Shown: piece by piece, positions 36,787 through 45,163 of the stretch
Layout of the letters: each line of letters opens with the position of its first letter
How positions within the stretch are numbered: the first letter of the stretch is position 1
NCBI RefSeq assembly: GCF_003591005.1
Contig: NZ_QYYD01000012.1
Coordinates: forward strand, 1 to 64,000
Length of the DNA: 64,000 nucleotides
Source: Rhodopseudomonas palustris
GTDB taxonomy: Bacteria > Pseudomonadota > Alphaproteobacteria > Rhizobiales > Xanthobacteraceae
Reading direction: 5' to 3'
Translations under genes and position numbers: made by a program
The notes under the pieces: model-generated
Databases searched by the model: none
Told to the model about the DNA's origin: nothing
Seen by the model: the letters and a program-made list of their open reading frames with translations, nothing else

Positions 36787-37728
36787 CTACGCCGCCCGGC
36801 TCTCCGCCTCGTCCCCGATCACATGCACGCAATTCCGCCCGGCCGCCTTCGCCTGATACAGCGCGGCGTCGGCTTCGGCGAACAGCTCGACGATGCGGCG
36901 GCGGTGGGGGCGGCCGATCAGGGCGGCGCCGATCGAGGCGCTGATGGCGATGCGGTGGCCGTTCCAGAACAGCGGGCGGCCTAGCATCGCGGTGGTGTGG
37001 CGCAGCACGTCGGCGATCCTTGCCGGCGTGCTCGGCGCCTGCAGGATGATGGCGAATTCGTCGCCGCCGAGCCGGCCGACCAGCCCGGCGCCACGGAAGG
37101 CGCGGCGCAGCCGCTGCGCGACTTCGCACAGGCAGGCGTCACCGGCGAGATGACCGAGCGTGTCGTTCAGCACCTTGAAGCCGTCAAGGTCGATCAGCAC
37201 CAGCGCCGAGGCGTCGCCGTGATGCAGGCTGTCGTTGACGACCTCGAGATAGCGCGCCTGGAAGATCGCGCGGTTGGCAAGGCCGGTGAGCGGGTCGGTT
37301 TCGGCCTGCCGCCGCAGGCTGTGAATCGCCTGGCGATCGGCGGTGATGTCCTGCTTGGCGCCGAAGATCCGCAGTGGTCCGACGCCGTCCCGCTGCGCAT
37401 GGATCGACAGCCGCATCCAGCGCGTCTCGCCTCGCCAGGTCCGGATCTCGGTATCGAGCGTGACCGGGCGGCCGCTGCGGATCACCTCGGCGCGGGCGAG
37501 CTCCATGTTGCGGCGCGACTCGTCGACATAGAGATCGACAATTGCGGCGCGGCGCAGCGGATTGCCGGGCGGATAGCCGAAGATCGCGTAGACACCGGGG
37601 GTCCAGTTCAGCCGCTCGGTGGCAAGCTCGCATTCCCAGGCGCCGATGCGCGCGGCTGGGAGAGCCTGGTCATACAGCCGAAGCCGAACCTCGTCCGACA
37701 AACCCGAAGCAGCGGGGTCTTCCCTCAT
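36787..37728 (-). CDS. PAS-GGDEF diguanylate cyclase
   Basis: A 313-residue soluble enzyme. Residues about 20-135 form a PAS fold of the PAS_3 type (GAWECELATERLNWTPGVY, TRWMRLSIHAQRD). The GGDEF domain follows, with DPLTGLANRAIFQARY, LDGFKVLNDTLGH and an intact GGDEFAII. No RxxD inhibitory site is evident five residues ahead of GGDEF, so product feedback may be missing. No EAL domain. It would make cyclic-di-GMP in response to an unknown PAS signal. It stands alone. Confidence 0.92.
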   Translation of the reverse strand: MREDPAASGLSDEVRLRLYDQALPAARIGAWECELATERLNWTPGVYAIFGYPPGNPLRRAAIVDLYVDESRRNMELARAEVIRSGRPVTLDTEIRTWRGETRWMRLSIHAQRDGVGPLRIFGAKQDITADRQAIHSLRRQAETDPLTGLANRAIFQARYLEVVNDSLHHGDASALVLIDLDGFKVLNDTLGHLAGDACLCEVAQRLRRAFRGAGLVGRLGGDEFAIILQAPSTPARIADVLRHTTAMLGRPLFWNGHRIAISASIGAALIGRPHRRRIVELFAEADAALYQAKAAGRNCVHVIGDEAESRAA

Positions 37729-37836
37729 CGGTGATCCGGCAGTCGTCCACGACGTTATCTGATTACCATAACCCTAAACCGACCCCGTTAATGTTCCCTA
37801 TATGGGGAGTGCGACCGATGAGCCGCGTCCGCGCGC

Positions 37837-38340
37837 TCAACACACCGGCTGCACCGCGCAGAAGGCGCGGTTGAAGTGGACCAGCGGCTCGCCGTCCGGC
37901 TGCAGCCGCGAGCTTTTCACTTCGCAGAAGAACACCGAGTGCTGGCCGACTTCGGTTTCCTGAATGATCTCGCAGTCGAGCACCGCGAGCGCGTCGGCGA
38001 GCGCCGGTACGCCGCTGGCCATCGCGGTCCATTGCGCGCGGTCGAATCGCGCCGCGCCGCGCACCTGCGGCGAGGCGAACAGTTCGGCGAGGCCGGCGTG
38101 GTCGCGCGACAGGATGTTGATGCTGACCCGCTTGGTGACGCTGATGACGCCGCGCGTGCCGGCGCCGCGGTTGACGCAGACGATCAGCGACGGCGGCTCC
38201 ATCGTCAGCGAGCACACCGCCGTCATGGTCAGGCCGTGCCACTCGCCATTGTGGCTGCTCGCCACGATGCAGACGCCGCCGGCGAGGAGGCGCATGCTCT
38301 GCTTGAACAGCTCCGATGAAATCGGCGTCTCGGAGATCAT
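37837..38340 (-). CDS. NAD(P)H:flavin reductase component of a two-component monooxygenase
   Basis: A 167-residue protein of the FMN-binding split-barrel reductase family (HpaC-like). Marks are MRLLAGGVCIVASSHNG, GLTMTAVCSLTMEPPSL and the late FFCEVKSSRL. Such enzymes supply free reduced flavin to a partner oxygenase. The partner is encoded 45 bases upstream (the acyl-CoA dehydrogenase-fold monooxygenase), so the two form one leftward operon, divergent from the LysR gene. Confidence 0.92.
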   Translation of the reverse strand: MISETPISSELFKQSMRLLAGGVCIVASSHNGEWHGLTMTAVCSLTMEPPSLIVCVNRGAGTRGVISVTKRVSINILSRDHAGLAELFASPQVRGAARFDRAQWTAMASGVPALADALAVLDCEIIQETEVGQHSVFFCEVKSSRLQPDGEPLVHFNRAFCAVQPVC

Positions 38341-38385
38341 GTCACATCCTCGCGGAAGGTCGGGAGCCGTCGCGGCGTCGCCGGC

Positions 38386-39603
38386 TCAGGCGAACGGCGC
38401 GGCGCGCGGGTTTTCGCCGAGATCGCCGGTGAGCTTGAACTGGCCCATCATCCCCGACACCGTGTCGAAATCGATCACCGCGTGGTGACAGGCGGTGCTG
38501 ATGTCGCGGAAGGCGCGATACACCGGACTGCCTTCGTAGATGCCGGCGGCGCCCGACGCGGCATACAGCCGGTCGATCGCGCGGCGGCACAGCTCGACCA
38601 CATAGGCCGCATCCCAGCGCATCTGAATGCGGTCCTCGGTCGACATCGGCGCCTGGTCGACCGCCATCAGCACGTCGAAGCGCTCGCACATGTCGGTCAA
38701 GAGCCGCCGCGCCGCGGCGATCTCGGCGCTGGATTCGGCGACGCGCTTCTGCATCGAGGCATTGACGGCCTTGACCACGCCGGCCGGCGTCACGCGCTTG
38801 GCGGTGGCGTCGATGAAGGCCTTGAGGCCGCCCTCGGCCATGCCGAGCACCGAGCCCGACAGCATCGCCGGCAGGCCGGAATATACCGACAGCCGATAGG
38901 TCGGCGCCTTGGCGTGCGGGCTGAGGCCGAGGAAGGTCGGCTGCGTCGGCACCGCGCGATGCGCCGGAATGAACTTGTCGGTGACGACGAGGTCCTTCGA
39001 GCCGGTGCCGCGCATGCCGAGCGTGTGCCAGGTATCGACGATCTCGACGTCGGCAAGCGGCACCATGACGTGATGGATCAAATAATCGTCCGGGCCGGGA
39101 TTGGCGCGGCGCGAGCCGAGGATGAACCACGGCGAATGATCGCTGCCGCTGCCGAACTGCCAGCGGCCGGTGAGCCGCCAGCCACCCTCGACCGGAGTCA
39201 GCACGCCCGCCGGCGCCAGCGAGCCGGCGACCAGATTGTCGGCGTCGCCCTCATAGACCTCGCGCTGACATTCCTCGGGAAACCGGCCGATGATGTAGTC
39301 GTGCGCCACGCACACCATCAACACCCAACTGGCCGCCGAACACACCTTGCCGATTTCGGCGCAGGCCCAGATATGCGCGCTCGGCGACATTTCGTAGCCG
39401 CCGAACTGGCGCGGCGTGATCATGCGGGAAAGGCCGGATTCGCGCAGCGCGTTGGCGGCGTCATCCGCCAGCCGGCGCTGCTTGTCGCTCTCATGCGTGG
39501 TCGCGGCGATGCGCGGCAGGATGGAACGCACCGCGGCCTTGTAATCGAACTCGGAACCGACCGCGTCGGCGTGAGACTTCTCCAGGGCGGCAGCGCTGTT
39601 CAT
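38386..39603 (-). CDS. flavin-dependent monooxygenase, acyl-CoA dehydrogenase fold (HpaH/HsaA type)
   Basis: A 405-residue oxygenase of the group D flavin monooxygenases, related to the pHPA hydroxylase oxygenase of Acinetobacter, HsaA and indole-acetate monooxygenase. Marks are SRMITPRQFGGYEMSPS, GRWQFGSGSDHSPWFILG, WHTLGMRGTGSKDLVV and the C-terminal domain with YAASGAAGIYEGSPVYRAFRD. It would hydroxylate an aromatic or similar ring with reduced flavin from the reductase gene that follows. AGGAGATC is placed just before the ATG. The LysR gene is divergent, with the shared TAAGTC motif in between. Confidence 0.9.
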   Translation of the reverse strand: MNSAAALEKSHADAVGSEFDYKAAVRSILPRIAATTHESDKQRRLADDAANALRESGLSRMITPRQFGGYEMSPSAHIWACAEIGKVCSAASWVLMVCVAHDYIIGRFPEECQREVYEGDADNLVAGSLAPAGVLTPVEGGWRLTGRWQFGSGSDHSPWFILGSRRANPGPDDYLIHHVMVPLADVEIVDTWHTLGMRGTGSKDLVVTDKFIPAHRAVPTQPTFLGLSPHAKAPTYRLSVYSGLPAMLSGSVLGMAEGGLKAFIDATAKRVTPAGVVKAVNASMQKRVAESSAEIAAARRLLTDMCERFDVLMAVDQAPMSTEDRIQMRWDAAYVVELCRRAIDRLYAASGAAGIYEGSPVYRAFRDISTACHHAVIDFDTVSGMMGQFKLTGDLGENPRAAPFA

Positions 39604-39704
39604 TCCAGATCTCCTGAGCGGGTGATGGGTCTCGCGCCGCAGCGCGACGCAACTTTCGTCACTGTTAGTCTGCGCGTAGCAGCACGATGTCGGCCGCCTT
39701 GATG

Positions 39705-39718
39705 TAAGTCAAATTCAT
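39705..39718. promoter_or_regulatory. shared 14-bp operator candidate, copy 1 (TAAGTCAAATTCAT)
   Basis: TAAGTCAAATTCAT lies between the divergent monooxygenase and LysR genes, 17 bases ahead of the LysR ATG. The same 14 bases occur at 44808-44821 ahead of the amidohydrolase operon, and TAAT follows at nearly the same distance. Placement in a LysR-type divergent spacer makes it a candidate LysR operator. Confidence 0.6.
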
Positions 39719-39734
39719 AGTCATAATCTTCTGC

Positions 39735-40676
39735 ATGAGCCGAATTCATGACCACCTCGACCTCAACCTGCTACGCGTGTTCCTGGCGATCTGGGACCTG
39801 CGTAGTCTCACCGCGGCCGGCGATCGCCTCGGTCTGACGCAGCCGGCGATCAGTCACGCGCTGCGGCGATTGCGCGAGCGCTTCGGCGATCCGCTGTTCG
39901 TGCGGGTCGCAAACCGCATGCTGCCGACCGATGCCGCGGTGCGCCTGCACGAGCCGCTGGATCAGGCGTTCGAACTGCTCAATCGCACGCTGCAGAGCGG
40001 CGTGGTGTTCGACCCGCGCAGCACCGAGCGCACCTTCCGGGTGGCGATGTCGGACATCGCGGAGGTCTACATCCTGCCGCGGCTGATGAGCGAATTGTCG
40101 CGGATCTCGCCGTTCATTCGGGTTCACGTCGTGCCGTTGCTGCCGGACAGCGTGGTGAGTTCGATGCGGTCGGGCGAGATCGACCTGGCGATCGGAGCCA
40201 TCAGCGCGCCCGACAAGGACCTGATCAGCATCGACACCTTCAACGATCGTTACATCTGCCTGGTGCGCGCCAACCATCCGGTCGCCAAATCGCGGCTGAC
40301 GCGGTCCAATTTTTCGCGGATGCGGTTCTTCTTCGCGCGCACGACGTCGTCGGTGTATCAGCTCGCCGAGCAATGGCTCGCCGACGAGGACGCGCGGCCG
40401 CGCATCGCGGTGCGCGGCCACTTCACCACCGCGCCGGAGATCGTCCGGCATTCGGACCTCGCGGCGATCTTTCCGCGGCTGCTGGCGCTGGATCTGCATC
40501 GCGCGCGCGATTTCCGGTTGCTGGAGCTGCCGTTCGAGCTGCCGCCGATCGAGGTCCGGGTGCACAGTCATTCGCGGTTCGCGAACGACACCGGCATCAA
40601 GTGGCTGTGCCAGACCGCCGCCGCTTTGCTCAGTCAGGAAAGCGACGACGTGCGACGGCCTAAAGAGCGGCGTTGA
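39735..40676 (+). CDS. LysR-family transcriptional regulator (NodD/SyrM-like branch)
   Basis: A 313-residue regulator. The winged helix-turn-helix is at residues about 8-66 (LDLNLLRVFLAIWDLRSLT, LGLTQPAISHALRRLRERF GDPLFVR), with the NodD-branch feature of LRRLR and GDPLFVRVANRMLPT. The effector-binding half (about 95-300) follows, with the substrate-binding-like FRVAMSDIAEVYILPRLM. It probably controls the divergent monooxygenase-reductase operon and, through the shared motif, the importer-amidohydrolase operon at 40698-44646. Effector unknown. Confidence 0.93.
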   Translation: MSRIHDHLDLNLLRVFLAIWDLRSLTAAGDRLGLTQPAISHALRRLRERFGDPLFVRVANRMLPTDAAVRLHEPLDQAFELLNRTLQSGVVFDPRSTERTFRVAMSDIAEVYILPRLMSELSRISPFIRVHVVPLLPDSVVSSMRSGEIDLAIGAISAPDKDLISIDTFNDRYICLVRANHPVAKSRLTRSNFSRMRFFFARTTSSVYQLAEQWLADEDARPRIAVRGHFTTAPEIVRHSDLAAIFPRLLALDLHRARDFRLLELPFELPPIEVRVHSHSRFANDTGIKWLCQTAAALLSQESDDVRRPKERR

Positions 40677-40697
40677 GCAGCGCCGCGCTTTGCGCTG

Positions 40698-41669
40698 TTA
40701 CTTGCGCGGATCGAATTTGGTCGAGAACGCCTCGGCCGGCACGGTGTCCAGATAGCCGCCGCCCATCACCTCGTTCGCCATGCTGGCAAAGCGCCGCAGC
40801 GTGGCGATCGTCGCGTCGTCCCACTTGGTGGTGTAGTCCGCCAGCACGCGCTCGCGCAGCAGCTTCACGGCGGCCTCGTCGAGCCCGTATTTCTTGCCGT
40901 AGGCCTCGAACACCTCGGGGTGCGTCTTGACGTAGTCGAGCGCTTCCAGCCACGCCTTGGTGAAGTTGGTCAGCGCTTCCGGATTCGACTTGATGAAATC
41001 GTCGTTGGTCGAGTAGCCGATCCACAGGAAGTCGTCTCCGGTGCCGGCCTTGTAGGCGTCGGCCAGATTGCCGATCGACCGATATTTGCCGGAGGCTTCG
41101 AGCTTGGCAGCGAGCGGATCGAACATCACGGCGGCGTCGATCTCGCCCTTGTCGAGCAGCGCCGGCAACAGGCCGGGACCGGCGAACTGCAGATCGCCGG
41201 TCTTGCCCGGATCGAAATTGTGGAACTTGGAGGCGATCACCCGGAACAGCACGGTGGCGGTGCCGGCCGCGCCGGCGAACGAGCCGACCTTCTTGCCCTT
41301 GAGGTCGGCGATGCTCTTGATCGGCGACGCCGTCGGCACGATGACGTCGACGGTGACGCCGCGGCCGACCGGGAAGATCATGGTGACCGGCATGCCCTTG
41401 CCGCGGAATTGCGCGATCGCGGTCCAGCCGCCGAAACCGACGTCGACATCCTTACCGCGGATCGCGGTGAACAGCCCGTCCAGCGTCGGATAGGCGCGAT
41501 ATTCGGCGGCGAGCCCGTATTTCTTGTCGATTCCCTGATCGATCATCGCGCGCGAGCCGATCTCGTTGAGCGATTGCGCAAGATCGCCGATCCGCACCTT
41601 GACCTGCGCGGTGGCGGCACTGGCCGTCGCCAGCATGACGGCGGCGATAACACCAAGTCGGACTAGCAT
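40698..41669 (-). CDS. SsuA/NMT1-type ABC transporter substrate-binding protein
   Basis: A 323-residue periplasmic receptor. Residues 1-21 form a signal peptide (cleavage after ATAQ or nearby), and the mature part is the NMT1/THI5-like fold with LAQSLNEIGSRAMIDQGIDK, DVDVGFGGWTAIAQFRGKG and LKGKKVGSFAGAAG. This class binds sulfonates, taurine, thiamine precursors and heterocycles. It is the last gene of the leftward operon amidohydrolase-permease-ATPase-receptor and converges with lysR. Confidence 0.9.
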   Translation of the reverse strand: MLVRLGVIAAVMLATASAATAQVKVRIGDLAQSLNEIGSRAMIDQGIDKKYGLAAEYRAYPTLDGLFTAIRGKDVDVGFGGWTAIAQFRGKGMPVTMIFPVGRGVTVDVIVPTASPIKSIADLKGKKVGSFAGAAGTATVLFRVIASKFHNFDPGKTGDLQFAGPGLLPALLDKGEIDAAVMFDPLAAKLEASGKYRSIGNLADAYKAGTGDDFLWIGYSTNDDFIKSNPEALTNFTKAWLEALDYVKTHPEVFEAYGKKYGLDEAAVKLLRERVLADYTTKWDDATIATLRRFASMANEVMGGGYLDTVPAEAFSTKFDPRK

Positions 41670-41706
41670 ACGGGCTCCATGGGTCGCGGTTGAAGGTGTC
41701 GACGGT

Positions 41707-42525
41707 TCAGAGATTCATGCGGGCGGCAGTAACACGGTCGAGATCGTCGACCAGCTTGGCTTGCGGCGCTGGCGCCGGCGGCGCGCTGGCGTCACGGCCA
41801 AAACCGTCGCCGAACGCCCGGATCACGTCGCGGCTGAGCTCGAACACCGCGGAATCGTCGTAGCTGCGCGGCCGCGGGATCGGCACGCGGATCTCCTGCT
41901 GGAACGCGCCGCCCGACATCACCAGGATGCGATCGGCCAGGAAACAGGCCTCGTAGGCGTTGTGAGTGACGAACACGATGGTCTTGCGGGTCTCTTCCCA
42001 GATCGTCAGCAGATCGGTGCGGATGCGCCGCGCGGTGATCTCGTCGAGGCCCGAGAACGGCTCGTCCATCAGCAGGATGCCGGGCTCGACGCAGAGCGCG
42101 CGGACCAGCGCCAATCGCTGCGCCATGCCGCCGGAAATCTGGTGCGGATAGTAGTCGCGAAAATCCGACAGCCCGGTCATCGCCAGATAGCGCGACTTCA
42201 GCTCCTGCCAGCGCCCGGGCGGCACCTTGCAGCTCGACAGCGCGAAATCGAGATTGCCTTCGGCGGTCAGCCACGGCAGCAGCCGCGGCTCCTGAAACAG
42301 ATAGCCGACGCGGCCGCCGCTGACGCGGGCCTCGCCCTCGTACACCTTGTCGAGCCCGGCCAGCACGTTGAGCAGGGTCGACTTGCCGCAGCCGGACGGG
42401 CCGAGGATGCAGAGGAATTCGCCCGAGCCGACCTCGAGATCGAGATTCTTCAGCACGGTGCGCGAATTGCCGTCGCGATCCTTGAAGGTCTTGCGGAGCG
42501 AGGCGACCTTGATGGCTGGATTCAT
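41707..42525 (-). CDS. SsuB/TauB-type ABC transporter ATP-binding protein
   Basis: A 272-residue ATPase. Walker A LGPSGCGKST is at residues 41-50, the signature is ISGGMAQR, and Walker B with catalytic Glu is ILLMDEPFSGLD. It belongs to the nitrate/sulfonate/taurine group. Start 42525 is chosen because it overlaps the permease stop by four bases (ATGA) and gives the correct N-terminus; the frame is open further upstream as a shadow of the permease gene. Energises the importer of this cluster. Confidence 0.93.
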   Translation of the reverse strand: MNPAIKVASLRKTFKDRDGNSRTVLKNLDLEVGSGEFLCILGPSGCGKSTLLNVLAGLDKVYEGEARVSGGRVGYLFQEPRLLPWLTAEGNLDFALSSCKVPPGRWQELKSRYLAMTGLSDFRDYYPHQISGGMAQRLALVRALCVEPGILLMDEPFSGLDEITARRIRTDLLTIWEETRKTIVFVTHNAYEACFLADRILVMSGGAFQQEIRVPIPRPRSYDDSAVFELSRDVIRAFGDGFGRDASAPPAPAPQAKLVDDLDRVTAARMNL

Positions 42526-43262
42526 ACTGCTACCTGCGGGCGCCATGCGAAGATGCGACGTTCGATCGGTTTCAGGATCAACAGCTCGATCATGAGCATG
42601 ATGATGGTGAACAGCAGCGTCCAGGCGAGCACTTGTCGCATATCGGCAAGCTGGTACCAGTAGAACAGCTTGAACCCGACGCCGTTCGGCCGGCCGATCA
42701 GCTCGACCAGCACGGTGATCTTCCAGATGATGCCGAGGCCGAACCGCGCCGAGGCCATCACATAGGGAAAGATCTGCGGCAGCAGCACGCGGCGGACGAT
42801 GTCGGGCCTCGAGGCTTCGAACACCCGCGCCATCGCCACCAGCTTGGTATCGACGTTCTTGACGCCCTCCCAGATGTTGATGGTGATCGACGGCGCTGCC
42901 GTCACGGCGATGGCGAGGATCGCGGCGCCCTCGTTGAGCCCGAACCACATGAACGCCATGATGGCATAGCACAGGCTGGGCACCGTCAGCCCGATCATCA
43001 CCCAGACGTCGAGCACGGCCTCGGCGCGGCGGTTCAGCCCCATCAGCACGCCGATCGGCACGCCGAGCAGCAGCGCCAGAATCAGGCCGCCGACAACGCG
43101 CAGCATGGTCATCGCCACATCGGTCTCGACCCGGCCGCCGGCGATTTCGCCCCACAGCACCTGCGCGGTCTCGATCGGGCCGGGGAAGATCTCGGGCGGC
43201 AGCGTGAGCGACAGCAATCCCCAGACGATCCCCGCCGCCACGAAGGAAAACACCTTAAGCAT
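42522..43262 (-). CDS. SsuC/TauC-type ABC transporter permease
   Basis: A 246-residue inner-membrane permease with five or six helices of the BPD_transp_1 fold. The EAA-type loop is visible as EASRPDIVRRVLLPQIFPYV. Typical of the nitrate/sulfonate/taurine importers. Its start overlaps the amidohydrolase stop by eight bases and its stop overlaps the ATPase start by four, so all three are translationally coupled. Confidence 0.92.
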   Translation of the reverse strand: MLKVFSFVAAGIVWGLLSLTLPPEIFPGPIETAQVLWGEIAGGRVETDVAMTMLRVVGGLILALLLGVPIGVLMGLNRRAEAVLDVWVMIGLTVPSLCYAIMAFMWFGLNEGAAILAIAVTAAPSITINIWEGVKNVDTKLVAMARVFEASRPDIVRRVLLPQIFPYVMASARFGLGIIWKITVLVELIGRPNGVGFKLFYWYQLADMRQVLAWTLLFTIIMLMIELLILKPIERRIFAWRPQVAV

Positions 43263-44646
43263 GGTCGGACTCCCGAGTGATCCGCAGTTCAGGAAGAGCG
43301 ATCCCGGCGCGGGCGGCGCAGCGGCGTGCGACCTGGTCGACTTCGGCGAGCAGCGCGTCCTCGTCGACGGTCAGCACCTTGCGATCCCGCATCACCAGCC
43401 GGCCATCGATCACGGCGTCGCGGACATCGGCGCCGCGCGCGCTATAGACAAGGGCCTTCTGCGGATCGAACAGCGGCGACAGATGCGGTTGCCGCGCCTC
43501 GATGGTGATCAGATCGGCACGCTTGCCGATCTCGATCGACCCGGTATCCGGTTGCCCGATCGCGCGTGCACCTTCCACCGTCGCCATCTGCAGCGCCCGC
43601 GCCGCAGTCAGCGCTTCCGGATCGTTGGCCGCGGTCTTGGCGGTAGCACAGGCGTATTTCATGCTCTCGAACACATCCTGCCCGCAATTCGCCGCGGCCC
43701 CGTTGGTGGCAAGTCCGCAGGTGATTCCGGCGGTGATGAATTCGCGGATCGGCGGAAATCCGGTGCCCCAGAACAGCCGCGTCGGCGGATCGAACAGGAC
43801 GGCGGTGCCGCTCGCGGCCAGCAGCTCGATCTCGTGCGGCGAAACGTCCGAACACGCGATCGCCTGCACGTCCGGTCCAAGGCAGCCCACTTCCTCGAGC
43901 AATTCGACCTGGCGGATATCGCGACCGAAATGCTGCGCGATCATGCGGTTGAACTCCGGCGACTCGGCGACATGCATATGCAGCGCGAGACCATTGTCCC
44001 GGGCGATGCGGCGCGTGATGCGAAATCCCGCCTCATCCAGCACCCACGGCAGCAACGGCCCGATCGACAGCCGCAACCGGCCGCTCTCCGCGCCGTGCCA
44101 ACGGCCGGCGAGCCGCGCCACGCGTGACGCCTGCTCGGCCGAGGTCTCGCAGAAGCGCGGAGCGAATGCGCGGGCTTCGGTGGCACGGGCCACGGTGCCG
44201 CGAATTCCGCTGTCGCGCAGCGCGCGAAACGCCGCATCCTCGATGTCCGAGCCGGCCTGCGGCGGCATGAAGATGTTTTCGACCAGGCTGGTATTGCCGT
44301 TTTTGATGTTCTCGACACAGCCGAGCAATTCTGCCGCGTACAGCGCGTCCTCGTCCATCGCCGCCATGATCGGCATGATGAGATCGAGCCATTCGAGCAG
44401 GCGCCGCTCCGGGCCGATGGTGCGGCCGAATGTCATGCACAGATGGGTGTGCGAATTGATCAGGCCCGGCAGCACAATCCGGCCGGTGGCGTCGATCACG
44501 GCGTCGCACGTCGCGGCAAGCGCGGCGTCAAACGGGCCGACCGCGACGATGTCACGGCCTTCGATCACCACCAGACCATCCTGGATGATGCGGCCGGCGC
44601 CGTCCATGGTAAGCACCAGACCGTGCTGGATGGCGGTGCGCGTCAC
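43255..44646 (-). CDS. divergent amidohydrolase of the TRZ/ATZ (cytosine-deaminase-like) family
   Basis: A 463-residue protein of the amidohydrolase superfamily. Kept residues are H66 and H68 (GLINSHTHLC), H225 and E228 (ALHMHVAES). However, the segment that usually holds the catalytic His (LAHC in this family) reads IACSDV with C265, and the usual metal Asp in TDGAASN is N315 (ATNGAAAN). I checked both codons on the DNA. It may therefore use another mechanism, or no longer be a deaminase. It starts with GTG 44646. It heads the importer operon, so it probably acts on the imported compound. Confidence 0.85.
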   Translation of the reverse strand: MTRTAIQHGLVLTMDGAGRIIQDGLVVIEGRDIVAVGPFDAALAATCDAVIDATGRIVLPGLINSHTHLCMTFGRTIGPERRLLEWLDLIMPIMAAMDEDALYAAELLGCVENIKNGNTSLVENIFMPPQAGSDIEDAAFRALRDSGIRGTVARATEARAFAPRFCETSAEQASRVARLAGRWHGAESGRLRLSIGPLLPWVLDEAGFRITRRIARDNGLALHMHVAESPEFNRMIAQHFGRDIRQVELLEEVGCLGPDVQAIACSDVSPHEIELLAASGTAVLFDPPTRLFWGTGFPPIREFITAGITCGLATNGAAANCGQDVFESMKYACATAKTAANDPEALTAARALQMATVEGARAIGQPDTGSIEIGKRADLITIEARQPHLSPLFDPQKALVYSARGADVRDAVIDGRLVMRDRKVLTVDEDALLAEVDQVARRCAARAGIALPELRITRESDHA

Positions 44647-44807
44647 TTGCTATCTCGCCGCAACTGCGACAAACGCAGCACCGTGCGCGCCCGCGTGGCT
44701 TCAACCAGCACCTCGGATAACCCGAGGCCGGATAGCATCACGTAGTTAATCGCGCACCGGCTCGAGTTTGCGTCGCTCATTGCGAAAAAATGGCCGGCTT
44801 GTTGATC

Positions 44808-44853
44808 TAAGTCAAATTCATGACAGTAATTCCTTCCATGAATCCTGTTCATG
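44808..44853. promoter_or_regulatory. shared operator candidate, copy 2, plus adjacent palindrome
   Basis: TAAGTCAAATTCAT (44808-44821) is identical to the site at 39705-39718. About 16 bases further lies CATGAATCCTGTTCATG (44837-44853), an inverted repeat CATGAA / TTCATG. The site lies about 160 bases ahead of the amidohydrolase start. Two arms of this kind fit LysR-type activation and recognition sites. Confidence 0.55.
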
Positions 44854-45163
44854 ATTTCGTGCGCGATGCACAGTTGCTGATCGTATTGCTAACAATCAGT
44901 TCAGCGCCTGCCCAAAGCTCGTGCTGCACCGCAAGATCGCGCATGGACATGTCCGCGACCATGCAGCCTCCGCTCGCGCCGACTTGCGCGGGATAGCCTG
45001 CCGGCCGCCGCGCGGGACCGACAGATCAAGCTGCCAGCACGCCGGCGAGCATGACGTTCGCTTCAGGGGCCAGCTGGTAGAACCTTGGAGGGGATGCGGC
45101 TGGCGTCGGCTGCGCGCCGGCGCATCTGGTCGCCTTGCGCGGAGCTATCCGTCAGGTTCTTGG
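44854..45163. other. 310-base intergenic stretch
   Basis: No gene is supported between the operator region and the 3' end of the TPR-type gene on the minus strand. The bases look like ordinary GC-rich spacer. A plus-strand frame from 44921 is open but has no ribosome site and codes an arginine-rich chain. Confidence 0.5.

Noticed and set aside
44643-44780. A 45-codon frame that ends in the start codon of the amidohydrolase gene, a possible leader peptide
   Set aside because: The overlap looks suggestive, but no ribosome site is seen and the sequence has no regulatory codon run. Left as unproven.
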